From DASUTW01 sp035513995 (GTDB lineage Bacteria > Actinomycetota > UBA4738 > CALAEC01), in contig DATKBL010000173.1 in assembly GCA_035513995.1 (NCBI GenBank), positions 1 through 7,221 on the forward strand: 7,221 nucleotides of DNA, written 5' to 3'. Positions 1 to 6,236 of the stretch are shown here, one piece after another. Below the pieces are notes generated by a model. The model saw only the letters and a program-made list of their open reading frames with translations, had not been told where the DNA came from and made no database searches. How positions within the stretch are numbered: position 1 is the first letter of the stretch; each line of letters begins with the position of its first letter. The translations under genes and the position numbers were made by a program.

Positions 1-2
1 TC

Positions 3-215
3 CGCGTGGGGACCTCGCGCGGCATCAAGGTGAGGTTCGCCGACGGAGGCTCGCAGGCCGCCGACAGGATGATCGCCGACATGGTCCACGAGCACCCCGA
101 CCCCCACACGCTCAAGGTGGTGACCTCCGACAGGCCCCTCAGGCAGCTGGTCGGGGCGGGGGGCGCCGAGGTGGTCGGAGCCGGGGCCTTCCGCCGCCAC
201 CTCGAGGGCCGCTGA
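3..215 (+). CDS. YacP-like NYN domain protein, C-terminal fragment
   Basis: This is the last 70 codons of a gene that begins before the window; the frame is open to the left edge and stops with TGA at 213-215. The pattern is that of the C-terminal half of YacP-type NYN (PIN-like) domains: a strand (IKVRF), a short acidic helix with an Asp (D21 of the fragment), a strand ending in VVTSD (D43) followed by R, then GAEVVGAGAFRRHL. In the family the conserved Asp residues line a metal-binding site, and YacP/Rae1 proteins are ribosome-associated endoribonucleases that act on mRNA. The fragment keeps the late acidic positions, but the N-terminal active-site strand lies outside the window. It is followed by 96 bases of intergenic DNA with a new promoter, so it is probably not cotranscribed with the carboxypeptidase. 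The assignment rests on motif pattern over a short fragment; the GTG at 6-8 is internal, not the start. Confidence 0.68.
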   Translation, partial: RVGTSRGIKVRFADGGSQAADRMIADMVHEHPDPHTLKVVTSDRPLRQLVGAGGAEVVGAGAFRRHLEGR

Positions 216-232
216 CGACCCCCGGAACAGAT

Positions 233-262
233 TTGACCACCGGGTCAGGATGGCGCTATGGT
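233..262 (+). promoter_or_regulatory. Sigma-70-type promoter for the M14 carboxypeptidase gene
   Basis: TTGACC at 233-238 fits a -35 box (5 of 6 to TTGACA) and TATGGT at 257-262 fits a -10 box, with an 18-base spacer. It lies in the gap after the preceding stop codon and about 50 bases before the carboxypeptidase start. It is the only such pair seen in this gap. This is prediction from sequence alone. Confidence 0.5.
234..247. promoter_or_regulatory. Palindrome TGACC-N4-GGTCA overlapping the -35 box
   Basis: A perfect 5-base inverted repeat (TGACC at 234-238, GGTCA at 243-247, spacer ACCG) covers the -35 element and the start of the spacer. This is the usual position for a repressor that blocks RNA polymerase. 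No cognate regulator is encoded in the window, and a 5-base arm can arise by chance, so the call is tentative. Confidence 0.25.
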
Positions 263-300
263 GCGACCCCGCCAACGCGAACTTTCGCCCGCCTGAGAGA

Positions 301-305
301 GGAGG
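301..305 (+). promoter_or_regulatory. Shine-Dalgarno GGAGG fixing the M14 gene start
   Basis: GGAGG at 301-305 sits six bases before the ATG at 312, which is near-ideal spacing. It is also followed directly by a signal-peptide coding sequence, so this start is well supported. Confidence 0.85.
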
Positions 306-311
306 TTCCGA

Positions 312-3300
312 ATGCGGAACCCACGCAAGACCATCCTGACCATCCTGGCCGCCTCCGTGCTGATCGGCGCGGTCGTTACCCCGACCGTCGCCCAGCAGGG
401 AGCCGGCGGGGGCGGCCGCCTCCAGCTCTTCGAGGCGACCGTGAACGCCGACCAATGGGCCGAGATACAGGGCCTGGGCCTCGACATCGCTCACGTCGAG
501 GAGACCCCGGACGGGATCGAGTTCCAGGTGGTCATGTATCCGAGGGACCGCAAGTCCCTGCAGCAGAAGGGGATCAAGCTGCGCCCCGTGCGCAACGAGG
601 ACGGCCAGACGCAGATCCAGGCCGCGGCCGCTCAGTCGGTGCACGGCTTCGACGTGTGGCGCTCCTACGACGAGCCGGGCGGGATCGAGGACCAGATCCG
701 AGCGATCGCCTCGGCGCCCCAGAACCGAGGGTTCACCAAGCTGTACAAGCTGGGCGAATCCCACCAGGGGCGGGACATCCTCGCGATCCGGCTGACGCAG
801 GGCGCCCAGGGGCTCCCGCTGGGGAAGCGCCCGGCGGTCCTCTACCAGGCCACGACCCACGCTCGCGAGTGGATCGGCACCGAGGTCGACATGCGGCTGC
901 TCAAGTGGTACGTCGCCGAGCGTCGGGCCGGCAACCCCGAGGTCCAGAGCATGCTCGAGACGACCGAGCTCTGGTTCGTTCCCGTGGTCAACCCTGACGG
1001 CTACCAGTACACGTTCGACGGTGACCGCCTGTGGAGGAAGAACCTCAGGGACAACAACGGCGACGGGGAGATCGCCCCCGGCGATGGGGTGGACCTCAAC
1101 CGCAACTACGCGGAGCATTGGAACTACGACGAGGAGGGCTCCTCCTCGCAGTTCGCCAGCGAGACGTACCGCGGCCCGGCCCCCGAGTCGGAGCCCGAGA
1201 CGCAGGCGAACGTCAGGCTGTTCGACATGCTCTCCAAGCTGCGGTTCGTCATCAGCTACCACTCGTTCGGGAACCTCCTGCTCTACCCGCAGGGCTGGCA
1301 GGTCCAGACGCCCTCGGCCGACGACCCGATCTACGTGGCGCTGACGGGCACCGACGACGATCCCGCCGTGGAGGGGTACGACCCCGGCGTGGGCGCCGAC
1401 CTGTACACGACGAACGGGGAGTTCACGGACTGGGCCCACGGCGATCGCGGCGTCCTGGCCTGGACGCCCGAGCTCGACGAGGGGTGCCCGGGCTGCGGGT
1501 TCGTCTTCCCCGACGACGAGGCTCTTGTCCAGGCCGAGTTCGAGCGGAACCTCGAGTTCGCGCTGAACGTCGCGCGCTCGGCGGTCGACCCGGACGACCC
1601 GGCCTCGCACATGGGGCTGGAGACCGAGGACTTCTACCTCGACGTCTCGGACATCGACCCGCAGAAGACGAACAACCCCTCGTCGGACCTCGCCGTGGAC
1701 ATCTCTTACGGCGGCGGCTCGTCGCAGCCGGTGGAGGTCCTGGCGAAGCGGGCGGTGGGCGCGGTGACCCTCCGCTACCGGATCAACGGCGGCGCCACGC
1801 AGACGGCGTCGACCAGCGAGGCGGCCGACGGTGAGGTGTTCGGCGGGAACAACGCCTACAACACCTACTACCACTACCTCCGCGGTGAGATCCCCGGCAT
1901 CTCGGTCGGGGACAGCGTGGAGTACTGGTTCACCGCGGGGTCGTCCTCGAGCGACCACCAGACGTTCGAGGTGGTCGAGGACGCCGACGCCGACGTGCTG
2001 ATCCTGGCCCACGAGGACCGCACCGGCGCGGTGAACATCCCCGGGTACGCGAGCACGGACCCGAACGTGCCCAACTACCTCTCGTCGTACACCGACGCGC
2101 TCGACGCGAGCGGCGTGAGCTACGACGTCTGGGACGTGGACGCGATGGGCCGTCAGGCCCCCGATCACCTCGGCGTGCTGAGCCACTACAACGCGGTGAT
2201 CTGGTACATGGGGAACAACTTCGTCACCAGGCAGCTGGGACGGGGTCCGGGCAACATCGCCCGGCTGGCGAACGACCTGATCCTCGAGGCCCGCGCGTAC
2301 CTCAACGAGGGCGGGAAGCTGCTGTACACGGGCCAGTGGGCCGGCGCCGCGGAGAACGGCCTCGCTGGGGGCCAGTACTACGACCCAGTGGCCGACGAGG
2401 CCTGCGTGGTCGGAGGGGCAGCCAGTCCGATCTTCGGACGGTGCGCCTTCTTCGCAGACAAGAACGACTTCCTCCAGTACTACCTCGGGGCCTACATCTA
2501 CAACAGCGATGCGGGCACCGACGACGACGGGGATCCGTTCGACGTGCTCGGGGTGAGCGACCCCTACACGGGCATGGGCTGGGAGTTCAACGGGGCGGAC
2601 AGCGCCGAGAACCAGGTCCACACAGCGTCGTTCATCACCACGAGCAGCCTGCTCCCCGAGGAGGAGTACCCGCAGTTCGCCAGCACCGCCCCGGCGGTGT
2701 GGGACACGGGGGCCGCGGGGGCCTTCGAGCCCTTCGACGGCGACTGGTACGTCTACTCGAACATGGGGGACATCAGCTTCAAGCGGTTGATGCGGACGAT
2801 CGACCTCACCGGGGTCGCGCCGACCGACCCCATCCCGACGCTGACGTTCCGGTTCTCCTACGACACGGAGCCCGCTTGGGACTTCGTGTTCGTGGAGGCC
2901 CACACCGTGGGCGAGGACGACTGGACCACGCTCCCCGAGGCGACCGGCCACACGGGCAACAGCACGGGCGACAGCTGCCCGTCCGGGTGGTTCGAGCTGC
3001 ATCCGTGGCTCGAGCGGTACCAGGGCGCGGACTGCTCCGGCTCGAACCCCGCCACCGGCGGTGAGTGGAACGCCACCTCCGGCCGCTCGGGCGGCTGGGA
3101 GGAGTGGGAGATCGACCTGTCCGACTACGCGGGCAGCCAGGTCGAGGTCTCCATCTCCTACGCCAGCGACTGGGCAGTCCAGGGCCTCGGCGCGTGGGTC
3201 GACCACGTCGAGGTCTCGACGGAGCCCGGGGTGGAGTCCTTCGAGTCCGGGCTTGGCGCGTGGACCGTCGCCGGGCCGCCCGAGGGCAGCGCCGCCAACC

Positions 3301-3461
3301 CCAACGACTGGGAGCGGACGCAGTCGGTCGGGTTCGAGGAGGGGGCGGTCGCCGCGACCGACGACACCCTCTACTTCGGGTTCGGCTTCGAGGGGATCAC
3401 CGGGGCGCCCTCTCGGGCCGCGGTGATGGAGAAGAGCATGGGGTACCTGCTCGGGCCGTAG
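312..3461 (+). CDS. Secreted zinc carboxypeptidase (M14 family) with C-terminal accessory domains
   Basis: A 1049-residue exported metallocarboxypeptidase that should remove C-terminal residues from peptides outside the cell. Residues 1-27 are a signal peptide (RK-rich start, hydrophobic core, probable cleavage after A27). About 37-110 resembles an M14 propeptide. The catalytic domain is about 115-422: H183-A-R-E186 and H317 are the zinc ligands, NPDG 227-230 and DLNRNY 261-266 form the substrate pocket with Arg264, Y365 matches the flexible active-site Tyr, and E387 in WTPEL is the general base. All key residues are present, so it should be active. A beta-sandwich-like segment follows (about 440-555), then an alpha/beta segment that looks like a glutamine-amidotransferase or ThuA fold (about 560-680), then a jelly-roll/MAM-like region (about 800-970) and a conserved-looking tail ending MGYLLGP. 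No LPXTG or C-terminal membrane anchor is seen. M14 catalytic domains are about 300 residues, so roughly 600 residues are extra. It has its own promoter and paired hairpins. Confidence 0.95.
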   Translation: MRNPRKTILTILAASVLIGAVVTPTVAQQGAGGGGRLQLFEATVNADQWAEIQGLGLDIAHVEETPDGIEFQVVMYPRDRKSLQQKGIKLRPVRNEDGQTQIQAAAAQSVHGFDVWRSYDEPGGIEDQIRAIASAPQNRGFTKLYKLGESHQGRDILAIRLTQGAQGLPLGKRPAVLYQATTHAREWIGTEVDMRLLKWYVAERRAGNPEVQSMLETTELWFVPVVNPDGYQYTFDGDRLWRKNLRDNNGDGEIAPGDGVDLNRNYAEHWNYDEEGSSSQFASETYRGPAPESEPETQANVRLFDMLSKLRFVISYHSFGNLLLYPQGWQVQTPSADDPIYVALTGTDDDPAVEGYDPGVGADLYTTNGEFTDWAHGDRGVLAWTPELDEGCPGCGFVFPDDEALVQAEFERNLEFALNVARSAVDPDDPASHMGLETEDFYLDVSDIDPQKTNNPSSDLAVDISYGGGSSQPVEVLAKRAVGAVTLRYRINGGATQTASTSEAADGEVFGGNNAYNTYYHYLRGEIPGISVGDSVEYWFTAGSSSSDHQTFEVVEDADADVLILAHEDRTGAVNIPGYASTDPNVPNYLSSYTDALDASGVSYDVWDVDAMGRQAPDHLGVLSHYNAVIWYMGNNFVTRQLGRGPGNIARLANDLILEARAYLNEGGKLLYTGQWAGAAENGLAGGQYYDPVADEACVVGGAASPIFGRCAFFADKNDFLQYYLGAYIYNSDAGTDDDGDPFDVLGVSDPYTGMGWEFNGADSAENQVHTASFITTSSLLPEEEYPQFASTAPAVWDTGAAGAFEPFDGDWYVYSNMGDISFKRLMRTIDLTGVAPTDPIPTLTFRFSYDTEPAWDFVFVEAHTVGEDDWTTLPEATGHTGNSTGDSCPSGWFELHPWLERYQGADCSGSNPATGGEWNATSGRSGGWEEWEIDLSDYAGSQVEVSISYASDWAVQGLGAWVDHVEVSTEPGVESFESGLGAWTVAGPPEGSAANPNDWERTQSVGFEEGAVAATDDTLYFGFGFEGITGAPSRAAVMEKSMGYLLGP

Positions 3462-3474
3462 GCCCAGCAGGTAC
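3443..3474 (+). repeat. Hairpin enclosing the M14 stop codon
   Basis: GTACCTGCT (3443-3451) pairs with AGCAGGTAC (3466-3474), and GGGCC (3453-3457) pairs with GGCCC (3461-3465), leaving one bulged C at 3452 and a GTA triloop at 3458-3460. The TAG stop at 3459-3461 therefore lies in the loop and top pair. There are 14 base pairs in total. It ends three bases before the larger terminator-like stem, and the two form a tandem pair. Its role is unknown; it may assist termination or protect the mRNA 3' end. Confidence 0.6.
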
Positions 3475-3477
3475 GAG

Positions 3478-3515
3478 GCGAGGGGCCGGCGCCCGACAGG
3501 GCGCCGGCCCCTCGC
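3478..3515 (+). terminator. 17-bp perfect GC-rich terminator hairpin after the M14 gene
   Basis: The arm at 3478-3494 is perfectly complementary to 3499-3515, with a four-base GACA loop. It begins 16 bases after the carboxypeptidase stop. No T-tract follows on either strand, as is common for terminators in high-GC actinobacteria. Because it lies between a plus-strand gene and minus-strand material, it could work in both directions. Confidence 0.8.
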
Positions 3516-3521
3516 ACACTC

Positions 3522-3755
3522 TCAGTGCAGAGGACCTCGCACGTACGCGTCGAACCTCCCCTTCCCCGCTATCGCGGGGCTGCGGCTGGAGCCGCCCGAA
3601 GCCGGCGTCCCGTCCGAGGTCTTGCTGATCAAGCGGGTCTTCAGCTGAGCCGCGGACGCCGGTACGGCAGCCCCCGCGAGCATGCACACCACGATCCCCA
3701 ACATGAAGCGACGCGGCCCGGCGCGGCCTCCCTCCTCGTGGGTTTCGGCCGCCAA
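3522..3755 (-). pseudogene. Decayed secreted protein with a single PD40/TolB-like propeller repeat
   Basis: An open minus-strand frame follows the acetyltransferase by seven bases. Its coding part from the ATG at 3704 gives 60 residues: a clear signal peptide (MLGIVVCMLAGAAVPASA) and then a segment, RLISKTSDGTPASGG followed by SPAIAGKGRF, which resembles the S-x-D/N-G-x-x-A-x-G-x-S-x-x-P-x-I-S-x-x-G-R-F repeat of secreted TolB/PD40-type beta-propellers. The frame stops at 3522-3524, just after that first repeat, whereas such proteins carry several. A strong Shine-Dalgarno (GAGGAGGGAGG, 3737-3727 on the minus strand) is 22 bases from the ATG, too far to use. The codon at the right distance (3719-3717) is GGG, one change from GTG. 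I read this as a gene that lost its start and most of its body. The alternatives are a genuine small secreted peptide, or translation from the TTG at 3755. The family resemblance is from memory of the repeat pattern. Confidence 0.5.
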
Positions 3756-3762
3756 GGCTACG

Positions 3763-4281
3763 CTAGTCGAGCCGCAGGATGAAGCCCTCGATCGCCTCTC
3801 CGCCGATGCTGGCGAACGCCGGGTCCTCCCCCACGATCTCGAAGCCGCACTTCTCGAGCACCTTCACCGAGGCGGGGTTGTGCTTGGCGACGTAGGCGTA
3901 CAAGGGACGCTCCTCCACGAGGTCGAGGAGTCTCGACAGCGCGGCCGTGGCGATCCCCTTGCCCCAATGGCGTTTCCCGATCCAGTACCCGACCTCTCGC
4001 TTGCTCTCGCGGAGGAAGGTCAGGACGTTCCCCACCACCAAGTCGTCGACCACGACCACCTTCGTGATCACCGTCGGATCCGCGAGGATCCTGCGCCAGT
4101 GCGCCAGGAACGCCGAGTGGCTCCTCGGCGTGACGGCCGCCATCACCCCGCCCTCGGGGTCGAGCTGATGCTGATAGAGGGTGTCGAGATCGTCCTCGGC
4201 CACGTCGCGCAGCGTCACATGCTCAGGCACGAGGGACAGGTTACCGACCTTCAGCCCTCCCGAAGGGCCGTGGAGCATCAT
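3763..4281 (-). CDS. GNAT N-acetyltransferase, RimJ/RimL type
   Basis: A 172-residue cytosolic acetyltransferase that transfers the acetyl group of acetyl-CoA to an amine; the substrate cannot be told from sequence. The single GNAT fold is complete: strand TLRDVAEDDL (23-32), central strands through EVGYWIGKRHWG (96-107), the acetyl-CoA pyrophosphate loop R104-H-W-G107-K-G109-I-A, and the RimJ/RimL-type motif N135-P-A-S-V-K with CGF at 145-147. Length is typical for the family. The ATG at 4281 and a second ATG at 4278 are both possible; GGTAGG upstream is a weak Shine-Dalgarno and spaces slightly better to 4278. A later GTG at about residue 18 would still retain the whole domain. It is flanked on both sides by decayed secreted-protein genes, so its context gives no clue to substrate. 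Confidence 0.92.
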   Translation of the reverse strand: MMLHGPSGGLKVGNLSLVPEHVTLRDVAEDDLDTLYQHQLDPEGGVMAAVTPRSHSAFLAHWRRILADPTVITKVVVVDDLVVGNVLTFLRESKREVGYWIGKRHWGKGIATAALSRLLDLVEERPLYAYVAKHNPASVKVLEKCGFEIVGEDPAFASIGGEAIEGFILRLD

Positions 4282-4304
4282 CGGCCTACCGAGGGAGGCA
4301 CACC

Positions 4305-4455
4305 CAGACGATCCTGGTGGCCGTGATCGCGGTCGCGCTGCCTGCGGCCGTCCCTGCCGGGGCGCACGTCAGCAAGAAGCTGAAGCACCTGATCAAGCAC
4401 CTCGATCTGCTTCAACGTCTACGACGAGAGCTTCGCACCCGTCGCCTGCGCGTGA
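4305..4455 (+). pseudogene. Decayed small secreted protein gene, start lost and frame broken
   Basis: The frame that includes GTG 4317 encodes a good export signal (ILVAVIAVALPAAVPAGA), then HVSKKLKHLIKHLD, a basic amphipathic stretch ending at 4406. From 4408 the next frame reads CFNVYDESFAPVACA and ends with TGA at 4453-4455. Together these look like the two ends of one small exported protein, with a Cys-containing C-terminus, joined by a frameshift or an internal deletion. A Shine-Dalgarno-like GGGAGG at 4293-4298 has no ATG, GTG or TTG at proper distance; the first one, GTG 4317, is 18 bases away and falls inside the signal peptide. The AHVSK-x-x-KHL-x-KHL start resembles exported actinobacterial proteins of unknown function that I recall only loosely. 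If not a relic, a sequencing indel near 4407 could explain the frame change but not the missing start. Confidence 0.5.
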
Positions 4456-4459
4456 CGGG
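4438..4459. terminator. Weak hairpin between converging ends
   Basis: CCCGTC (4438-4443) pairs with GACGGG (4454-4459) around a ten-base loop. It overlaps the end of the plus-strand relic and abuts the stop codon of the minus-strand thiamine-diphosphate enzyme (4461-4463). It is the only stem seen at the 3' end of that gene and is much weaker than the other three in the window, so it may not terminate. Confidence 0.3.
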
Positions 4460-4460
4460 G

Positions 4461-6101
4461 TCAGTGGGCGCGGAAGGCCTCCTCGAGCCACTCCGCGACC
4501 ACGTCCGGGGCGATCTTGACGTCGAGCACGAGCGCCCCGTCGCGGCTCCCCAGCCACGACTCAAGCGCGCCGAGGTCCTCCAGCGACCGGACCGTCGCTG
4601 CCTCGGCGCCAAGGCCGCGCGCCAGCCCCGCCAGGTCCGGGTCCGGATAGCGGACGAGGTCGACGGGATAGCCCTGAGGCCCGAAGTGGTGGACCTCCGC
4701 GCCGTACGCGGCGTCGTTGTACACGACCACCAGCACCGGGAGCTTCAGACGGACCAGCGTCTCGAACTCTCCGGCCGCCATCAGCGCTCCGCCGTCTCCC
4801 AGGCAAGCCACCGTGAGCCGGTCCGGCCGCGCCACGGCCGCCCCGATCGCCGACGACAGCCCCAGGCCGATCGACTGGAACGATTGGGTGAACACGAACC
4901 CGGCGGCGTCGGGGACCGAGAGGTACATCGGCGGCCAGCCCATGAAGTGACCCGAGTCGACGGCGACGACGCGCTCGGCCGGCAGCAGCTCCTCCAGCCT
5001 CTTCGAGAACGTGCGCGGATCGAGCCGGCCGTCCTTCGAGGCGTCCTCGTGGGGCACCTCGTTCCAACCTCCCGAAGCCAGCTCCCGGGAGACGTCGTCC
5101 CGGCGGAGCCCCGGGGCCGCGTGGCCGCGCCGGTCGAGCTCGGCCCCCAGCGCCTCGGCCGTCAGGCGAGCGTCCCCCACGATCCCGACGTCGACCGGAC
5201 GGTGCGCCCCGAGCGCATCGGGGTCCACGTCGACCTGCGCCACCTTCGCTCCGGGTCCGATCAGCTCGCCGTGACGAGTGGTCCACATGTTGAGCGCGGC
5301 CCCGAACGCGAGGACCGCGTCAGCGTCCCCCAGAAGGCGGGCGGCCGTCGGAGAGGCGAAGCCTCCGGAGATCCCCAGGCTCCAGGGACTCCCGGCGAAC
5401 AGCCCGTGACCGTTGGCCGAGGTCGCCAGCAGGGCCCCCACCCGCTCACCCAGGGCGTCCAGGGCCGGCCCCGCCTCCGCGAGGACCGCGCCGCGGCCTC
5501 CAACGATCACCGGCGAGGTCGAGGCGACCAGCAGATCGGCGCCCCGGCGCACGTCGTCCTCGGACGGGGCAACGGGGGCGGCCACCTCGGACGGCGCGAC
5601 CTCCTCGCCCGAGGCCTCCCCCGCCTGAACGTCGAGCGGGATGCTGAAGAGGACCGCTCGCCGCTCGACCGCGGCCTGTCGCCAGGCGCGTGCCAGGTCC
5701 TCGAGCGCGGTGGCCGGCGAGCCGGCGCGCTCGGCCAACGCCCCCACCGCGGCGGCCAGCCCCGCCTGATCCACGGCGAAGTTGGAGCGCGACGCGCCGG
5801 CGGACGTGTCCGCCGCCAGCACCAGCAGGGGGGTGCGAGCCTTCGCCGCCTCCGTGAGGGCGGTCATCGTGTTGGTCAGCCCGGGCCCCTGATGTACGGT
5901 CACCACCCCAACGCGGCCGCTCACGCGCGCGTAGCCGTCGGCCATGCTGACCGCGGCGCTCTCGTGGCGGGCGGGCACGAACCGCACACCTCGCCCCACC
6001 ATCGCGTTCGTCACCGCGAAGTTGCCGCTCCCGATCAGGCCGAACGCGTCGCGAACCCCAAGCCCGGCGAGCGCCGCCCCGATCGCCTCCGCTACCTTCA
6101 T
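4461..6101 (-). CDS. Thiamine-diphosphate-dependent enzyme, acetolactate synthase-like
   Basis: A 546-residue cytosolic enzyme with the three domains of this superfamily: N-terminal PYR (about 1-160), central Rossmann-like (about 185-320) and C-terminal PP (about 370-535). E47 in RHESA is the Glu that activates the thiazolium cofactor, followed by the hallmark MADGYAR (53-59) and QGPGLTN (71-77). The cofactor/Mg motif is GDG at 435-437 and ND at 462-463 (YNDAAYG), with Asp where many members have a second Asn. It should cleave or join carbon-carbon bonds next to a keto group, as do acetolactate synthases, benzoylformate decarboxylases and oxalyl-CoA decarboxylases; the substrate is undetermined. 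No regulatory small subunit or other branched-chain gene is adjacent, and the segment near 100-117 differs from the usual acetolactate synthase pattern, which argues against a biosynthetic IlvB. ATG 6101 gives the canonical MKVAEAIG start; ATG 6113 (MGAR) is an alternative, and neither has a strong Shine-Dalgarno. Confidence 0.93.
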   Translation of the reverse strand: MKVAEAIGAALAGLGVRDAFGLIGSGNFAVTNAMVGRGVRFVPARHESAAVSMADGYARVSGRVGVVTVHQGPGLTNTMTALTEAAKARTPLLVLAADTSAGASRSNFAVDQAGLAAAVGALAERAGSPATALEDLARAWRQAAVERRAVLFSIPLDVQAGEASGEEVAPSEVAAPVAPSEDDVRRGADLLVASTSPVIVGGRGAVLAEAGPALDALGERVGALLATSANGHGLFAGSPWSLGISGGFASPTAARLLGDADAVLAFGAALNMWTTRHGELIGPGAKVAQVDVDPDALGAHRPVDVGIVGDARLTAEALGAELDRRGHAAPGLRRDDVSRELASGGWNEVPHEDASKDGRLDPRTFSKRLEELLPAERVVAVDSGHFMGWPPMYLSVPDAAGFVFTQSFQSIGLGLSSAIGAAVARPDRLTVACLGDGGALMAAGEFETLVRLKLPVLVVVYNDAAYGAEVHHFGPQGYPVDLVRYPDPDLAGLARGLGAEAATVRSLEDLGALESWLGSRDGALVLDVKIAPDVVAEWLEEAFRAH

Positions 6102-6173
6102 CCGCGCCCCCATCCAGCGCGGAGTCAAGCACGGGCCTCGGAAGGCGGTCAACGACGAACGATGCGCGATACG

Positions 6174-6221
6174 AGGCGAGGGGCTCGAGCGGCCGGTGAC
6201 GGCCGCTCGAGCCCCTCGCCT
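6174..6221 (-). terminator. 21-bp perfect hairpin after the membrane protein gene
   Basis: The arm at 6174-6194 is perfectly complementary to 6201-6221, with a six-base loop (GGTGAC on the plus strand). On the minus strand it begins 15 bases after the stop of the membrane protein gene and lies before the thiamine-diphosphate enzyme start, so it separates the two as transcription units. There is no T-tract. Confidence 0.8.
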
Positions 6222-6236
6222 ATGAAGTAACCTCTG

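Noticed and set aside
233..997. 254-residue plus-strand open frame overlapping the start of the carboxypeptidase gene
   Set aside because: It is rich in Arg, Pro and Gly with no recognisable domain and lies in another frame of a gene with clear catalytic motifs, so it is a GC-driven shadow. The same applies to 1031-1834, 2336-3064 and 3065-3628.
3682..4326. 214-residue plus-strand open frame antisense to the acetyltransferase
   Set aside because: The opposite strand encodes a complete GNAT domain with its acetyl-CoA motif; the antisense product has no family resemblance and no good ribosome binding site.
4561..5286. 241-residue and 228-residue minus-strand frames (also 5446-6132) inside the thiamine-diphosphate enzyme
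   Set aside because: They are alternative frames of the same strand with low-complexity Arg/Gly composition.
6101..6152. Upstream extension of the thiamine-diphosphate enzyme to TTG 6152
   Set aside because: The extra 17 residues do not match the family's usual start (MKVAEAIG at 6101) and have no ribosome binding site; the TTGACC there looks more like a -35 box, though no good -10 was found.
4317..6230. 637-residue plus-strand open frame covering the thiamine-diphosphate enzyme gene in antisense
   Set aside because: Its first 30 residues are the relic signal peptide; the rest is Arg/Pro/Gly-rich antisense of a well-recognised enzyme. It stays open because the relic lost its frame and the DNA is GC-rich.
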